33,757 nt of DNA from an uncultured Alphaproteobacteria bacterium (GTDB taxonomy: Bacteria > Pseudomonadota > Alphaproteobacteria > CAAGCB01 > CAG-977), in assembly GCA_944393745.1 (NCBI GenBank), contig CALYBD010000028.1:1-33757 (forward strand), given 5' to 3'. The notes beneath the pieces were generated by a model, which saw only the letters and a program-made list of their open reading frames with translations, made no database searches and was not told where the DNA came from. Positions 30,754 to 33,757 of this stretch are shown in pieces. The position numbers were made by a program, and so were the translations under genes. Each line of letters begins with the position of its first letter. Position 1 is the first letter of the stretch.

Positions 30754-30769
30754 TGTGAAATAAATCACG
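30754..30769. promoter_or_regulatory. CRP/FNR-family-like binding site, proximal
   Basis: TGTGA-N6-TCACG (30754-30769) matches the CRP-type palindrome at 9 of 10 defined positions. It lies a few bases downstream of the candidate -10 box, so a protein bound here would be expected to repress or to act on another start. Confidence 0.42.
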
Positions 30770-30841
30770 ATTGTTGTTTTCGGGTGTTAAACGACGGATT
30801 TTGCGAAATCAATTCGCAACAAGCTTGAAAAGGTAAAAAGT

Positions 30842-33433
30842 ATGGTAAGCGAAGTTAAAACAGCAGAAGATTTGGAACGGATCATCGCTAAAGCGCATGA
30901 AGCGCAGGCCGTTTATGCGACCTATTCGCAGGAACAGGTGGATAAAATTTTCAGGGCAGCGTCTTTGGCCGCAAATAAGATGCGTATTCCTTTGGCTAAA
31001 ATGGCTGTTGAAGAAACAGGCATGGGCGTTGTTGAAGACAAGGTGATTAAAAATCATTTTGCCTCCGAATACATTTATAACAAGTACCGCAACATGAAAA
31101 CCTGCGGCGTGATTGAAGAGGATAAAGGCAACGGTATTAAAAAGATTGCCGAACCTGTCGGCGTGATTGCCGGGATTATTCCGACGACGAATCCGACGTC
31201 TACGGCTATTTTTAAAACGCTGATTGCTTTAAAAACCCGCAATGCCATTATTTTTTCGCCGCATCCCCGGGCCAAAAAGTGTACGATTGAAGCCGCAAAA
31301 ATCTGTCTGGACGCTGCTGTCAAAGCCGGTGCGCCCAAAGGAATCGTTGCCTGGATTGACGAACCGTCCATTGAATTGTCCGATCTGTTGATGAAACATC
31401 CGCATGTCGATATGATTCTGGCGACCGGCGGCCCCGGAATGGTTAAGGCGGCTTATTCTTCCGGCAAACCGGCGTTAGGTGTCGGTCCCGGAAATACGCC
31501 TGCCGTTATTGACGAAACGGCTGATATTAAAATGGCCGTGTCTTCCATTTTGCTCAGCAAAACGTTTGACAACGGTGTGATTTGCGCGTCCGAACAATCA
31601 ATTATTGCCGTTTCCGACGTTTATGAAGCGGTCAAAGACGAACTGCGTTATCGCGGAGCTTATATTTTAAATGCGGACGAAAAAAAGAAAGTTTCCGATA
31701 TTCTGTTAACGCCGCGGGGGGTCAATCCCGAAATTGTCGGCCAGACAGCCTCGAAGATTGCGGCTTTGGCCGGGTTGCAGGTGCCCGAAGAAACGAAAGT
31801 TTTAATCGGCGAAGTCGAAGATGTCACAACGGCGGAACCGTTCGCGCATGAAAAATTGTCGCCGGTTTTGGCTTTGTACCGTGCCGAAAGTTTTGAAGAT
31901 GCGACGGAAAAGGCTTATACACTGGTTGATCACGGCGGGGCGGGACATACTTCTGTTCTGTACACGGATCCCAGAAAAGAAGACCGGATAAAAGCTTTCG
32001 GAAACAAAATTCATACGGGGCGCATTTTAATCAATACGCCGGCGGCACACGGGGCGATCGGCGATCTGTATAACTTCAGGCTGGAACCGACGCTGACAAT
32101 CGGCTGCGGATCGTGGGGCGGCAATGCAACCAGCGAGAATGTCGGGCCGAAACATTTGTTGAATATCAAAACCGTCGCAGAAAGGAGAGAAAATATGCTC
32201 TGGTTCAAAGTTCCGCCTAAAGTATACTTCAAACGCGGGGCAATTGATCTGGCTCTGCGCGAATTAAAAGGCAAAAAGAAAGCCTTTATCGTTACCGACA
32301 GATTCCTGTTTGATTCCGGCATGGTCAGCAAGATTACCAATGTGTTGGAAGATATCGGAACGGATTTCCAGATCTTTTTCGATGTTAAACCCGATCCTGA
32401 TCTGTCAACGATCAACACGGCGTTTACGATGGTCAAAACGTATGAACCGGACGTCTTTATTTCCATGGGCGGCGGTTCACCGATGGACGCGGCCAAGATT
32501 TTATGGCTGATGTATGAACAGCCGAATGTAAAATTCGAAGACGTGGCGATGCGTTTCTTGGACATTCGCAAAAGAATCTGCGATTTGCCGGCTTTGGGTA
32601 AAAAGGCCGATATGGTCGCGATTCCGACAACCTCCGGTACCGGATCCGAAGTCACGCCGTTTGCCGTTATTACCGATGACAAAACGCATATCAAATACCC
32701 GATTGCAGACTATGCTTTGACGCCGACGATGGCAATTGTTGATCCGGATCTGGTTGATTCCATGCCGCCGGGACTGTGTGCGGCGGGCGGGATTGACGCT
32801 TTGGTTCATGCGATTGAAGCTTATGTTTCCGTCATGGCGACAAACTTTACGAACTCCATGGCTTTGGAAGCGGCAAAGAAAGTCTTTAAATATCTGCCGC
32901 GTTCGTATCATGAAGGCCGAAACGATCCGCTGGCGCGCGAAAAAATGCATTATGCCGCAACGATTGCCGGCATGGCTTTTGCAAATGCTTTCCTGGGATT
33001 GTGCCATTCCATGGCGCATAAATTGGGGGCAGCGTTTAATATTCCGCACGGAATTGCGAATGCCTTGCTGATCAGTCAGGTGATTCGTTTCAATGCCTCT
33101 GACGCGCCGACAAAGCAGGCGGCTTTTTCACAATACAGGTACCCGAATGCCAAAGAAAAATATGGCCAAATTGCCAATCAGCTGAAGCTGGGCGGAAATT
33201 CCGATGATGAAAAAGTCGATTTGCTGATCGAAGCAATCCAAGGATTGAAAAAGGAAATCAATATTCCGTTGTCTATCAGAGATTACGGCGTTTCGGAAAA
33301 AGATTTCTATGCCAAACTGGACGAATTAAGCGAAATGGCTTTTGACGATCAGTGCACCGGCGCAAACCCGCGTTATCCGCTGATATCGGAAATCAAAGAC
33401 ATTTATATCAAGGCTTATGAAGGAACCGTTTAA
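30842..33433 (+). CDS. adhE: Bifunctional aldehyde-alcohol dehydrogenase
   Basis: An 863-residue AdhE that reduces acetyl-CoA to acetaldehyde and then ethanol with NADH, regenerating NAD+ during fermentation. The N-terminal CoA-acylating aldehyde dehydrogenase (about 1-440) has [14 protein letters not shown], the catalytic Cys at about 248 in [10 protein letters not shown], and [17 protein letters not shown] near its end. After a short linker the iron-dependent alcohol dehydrogenase (about 450-863) has [10 protein letters not shown] for nucleotide binding, [15 protein letters not shown], and [23 protein letters not shown] with iron-ligand histidines. It is slightly shorter than the roughly 890-residue E. 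coli enzyme but complete. AAAAGG lies before the ATG, and a strong terminator follows. The protein usually forms helical filaments called spirosomes. The long upstream region with CRP-like sites suggests regulated expression. Confidence 0.95.
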   Translation: MVSEVKTAEDLERIIAKAHEAQAVYATYSQEQVDKIFRAASLAANKMRIPLAKMAVEETGMGVVEDKVIKNHFASEYIYNKYRNMKTCGVIEEDKGNGIKKIAEPVGVIAGIIPTTNPTSTAIFKTLIALKTRNAIIFSPHPRAKKCTIEAAKICLDAAVKAGAPKGIVAWIDEPSIELSDLLMKHPHVDMILATGGPGMVKAAYSSGKPALGVGPGNTPAVIDETADIKMAVSSILLSKTFDNGVICASEQSIIAVSDVYEAVKDELRYRGAYILNADEKKKVSDILLTPRGVNPEIVGQTASKIAALAGLQVPEETKVLIGEVEDVTTAEPFAHEKLSPVLALYRAESFEDATEKAYTLVDHGGAGHTSVLYTDPRKEDRIKAFGNKIHTGRILINTPAAHGAIGDLYNFRLEPTLTIGCGSWGGNATSENVGPKHLLNIKTVAERRENMLWFKVPPKVYFKRGAIDLALRELKGKKKAFIVTDRFLFDSGMVSKITNVLEDIGTDFQIFFDVKPDPDLSTINTAFTMVKTYEPDVFISMGGGSPMDAAKILWLMYEQPNVKFEDVAMRFLDIRKRICDLPALGKKADMVAIPTTSGTGSEVTPFAVITDDKTHIKYPIADYALTPTMAIVDPDLVDSMPPGLCAAGGIDALVHAIEAYVSVMATNFTNSMALEAAKKVFKYLPRSYHEGRNDPLAREKMHYAATIAGMAFANAFLGLCHSMAHKLGAAFNIPHGIANALLISQVIRFNASDAPTKQAAFSQYRYPNAKEKYGQIANQLKLGGNSDDEKVDLLIEAIQGLKKEINIPLSIRDYGVSEKDFYAKLDELSEMAFDDQCTGANPRYPLISEIKDIYIKAYEGTV

Positions 33434-33757
33434 CCCCTTTAGAGGTTTCTTCTAAGAAACAGGCTCCGAATCCGGGGCCTGTTTTTTTGCCTTTTGTGTC
33501 AAAAAACAGAAAATGCAGAAAAATCTGACAGCCGTAACACGTTCCCTGCAAAAGTTGGGCAGAGTAAGATCAGGATCAAAACCGGTTTATTGCTGACCTT
33601 TTTAGCACCGGGCGGAACCTTTTTTGAAATCAAACGGACAAGATGACGGATCAAAAGAATAGCGATCCGATTGTTTTAGGAAACAAGGATGTCATTTTAT
33701 CAGAGATGTTATTAAACCAAAACGTGTGTCAAAAAAGATTAATATAACAACAACGTC
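33434..33757. other. Region downstream of adhE
   Basis: Apart from the terminator just after adhE I see no supported gene. A 34-codon frame on the + strand (33643-33747) lacks a ribosome-binding site and was not called. The end of the window may cut into the upstream region of the next gene. Confidence 0.5.
33457..33488 (+). terminator. Rho-independent terminator of adhE
   Basis: AAACAGGC (33457-33464) pairs with GCCTGTTT (33477-33484), with inner TCCG/CGGG pairing, followed by a run of T to 33488. It lies 24 bp after the adhE stop. A second perfect hairpin, GTTTCTT-CT-AAGAAAC (33445-33460), overlaps its first bases, so only one can form at a time. Confidence 0.85.

Larger units (their letters stand above)
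30357..30841. other. Intergenic region between ppa and adhE
   Basis: No gene is seen in 485 bp. A possible weak terminator for ppa follows its stop (AAAACA...TGTTTT with inner GCGGA/TCTGC, about 30357-30395). Then come two copies of TCCGGGGAAAAAG (30566-30578 and 30647-30659), each running into a T-rich complement so that it can fold as an A/T-rich hairpin. Two CRP-like palindromes and a candidate adhE promoter are listed separately. The stretch is long and AT-rich, which suits a regulated promoter. Confidence 0.55.

Noticed and set aside
32011-32694. 227-codon - strand frame inside adhE
   Set aside because: It is antisense to the well-conserved linker and alcohol dehydrogenase part of adhE and shows no protein-family pattern.
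33643-33747. 34-codon + strand frame after adhE
   Set aside because: It has no Shine-Dalgarno, is short and shows no recognisable pattern.

Overview
This 33.8 kb window most likely comes from an uncultured, AT-rich alphaproteobacterium of the gut-associated Rhodospirillales-like kind. That is an inference from a Bpt-type aminoacyl-tRNA:protein transferase, a 183-residue inorganic pyrophosphatase, an AdhE-type fermentative alcohol dehydrogenase and a large lipopolysaccharide/capsule locus. Nothing in the window fixes the genus. No rRNA, tRNA or CRISPR array was found.

Layout. (1) Positions 1-3190 are a mobile-element remnant on the + strand: a tyrosine integrase broken by a one-base frameshift, a non-coding stretch with a 12-bp inverted repeat, then a tail-fibre gene with a T7-gp17-like N-terminus overlapping a tail-fibre assembly gene. 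(2) A hairpin at 3161-3187 separates this from a long polysaccharide operon on the - strand (24758 down to 3186). Nearly all of its genes overlap or abut, many by ATGA. In transcription order it holds a GT2 glycosyltransferase, a GT61-like protein, a RgpF-like protein, an MsbA-type ABC exporter, a 57-codon small gene, an FdtB/QdtB-like aminotransferase, a second GT2, an FdtA/QdtA-like ketoisomerase, an ATP-grasp ligase, an SDR epimerase, an acetolactate-synthase-like TPP enzyme, a HAD phosphatase, a second DegT-family aminotransferase, a second SDR, a second ATP-grasp enzyme, a metallophosphoesterase, a GT2-like fragment, a WbsX/GH99-like protein, a DUF1796-glycosyltransferase fusion, a TagF-like transferase, a TagD-like cytidylyltransferase and a glycerophosphodiesterase-like protein.

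(3) Directly upstream, and overlapping the first GT2 gene, lies a degenerate serine recombinase gene. It is preceded by a complete serine recombinase/invertase gene. Both sit among palindromes, direct repeats and a 12-bp tandem repeat (25336-26732). A recombinase-like gene translationally linked to the head of a surface-glycan operon suggests phase-variable or recombinase-regulated expression; this is the most interesting part of the window. (4) From 26733 to the end the genes look like ordinary chromosome: a DUF3800 gene, a divergent RsbW-like ATPase gene, bpt, a YjbQ-family gene, a hypothetical gene, ppa, and adhE with two CRP-like palindromes upstream and a strong terminator downstream.

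How the glycan genes may cooperate (inference). The FdtA/FdtB pair would make a dTDP-3-amino-3,6-dideoxyhexose. The TPP/SDR/DegT/HAD/ATP-grasp block looks like a separate route to an unusual sugar or an aminoacyl-type substituent. The TagD/TagF pair would make and transfer glycerol phosphate from CDP-glycerol. The transferases assemble the chain, and the ABC exporter may flip the lipid-linked product or lipid A. No Wzx, Wzy, Wzm/Wzt or RmlA/RmlB is present, so those must be encoded elsewhere.
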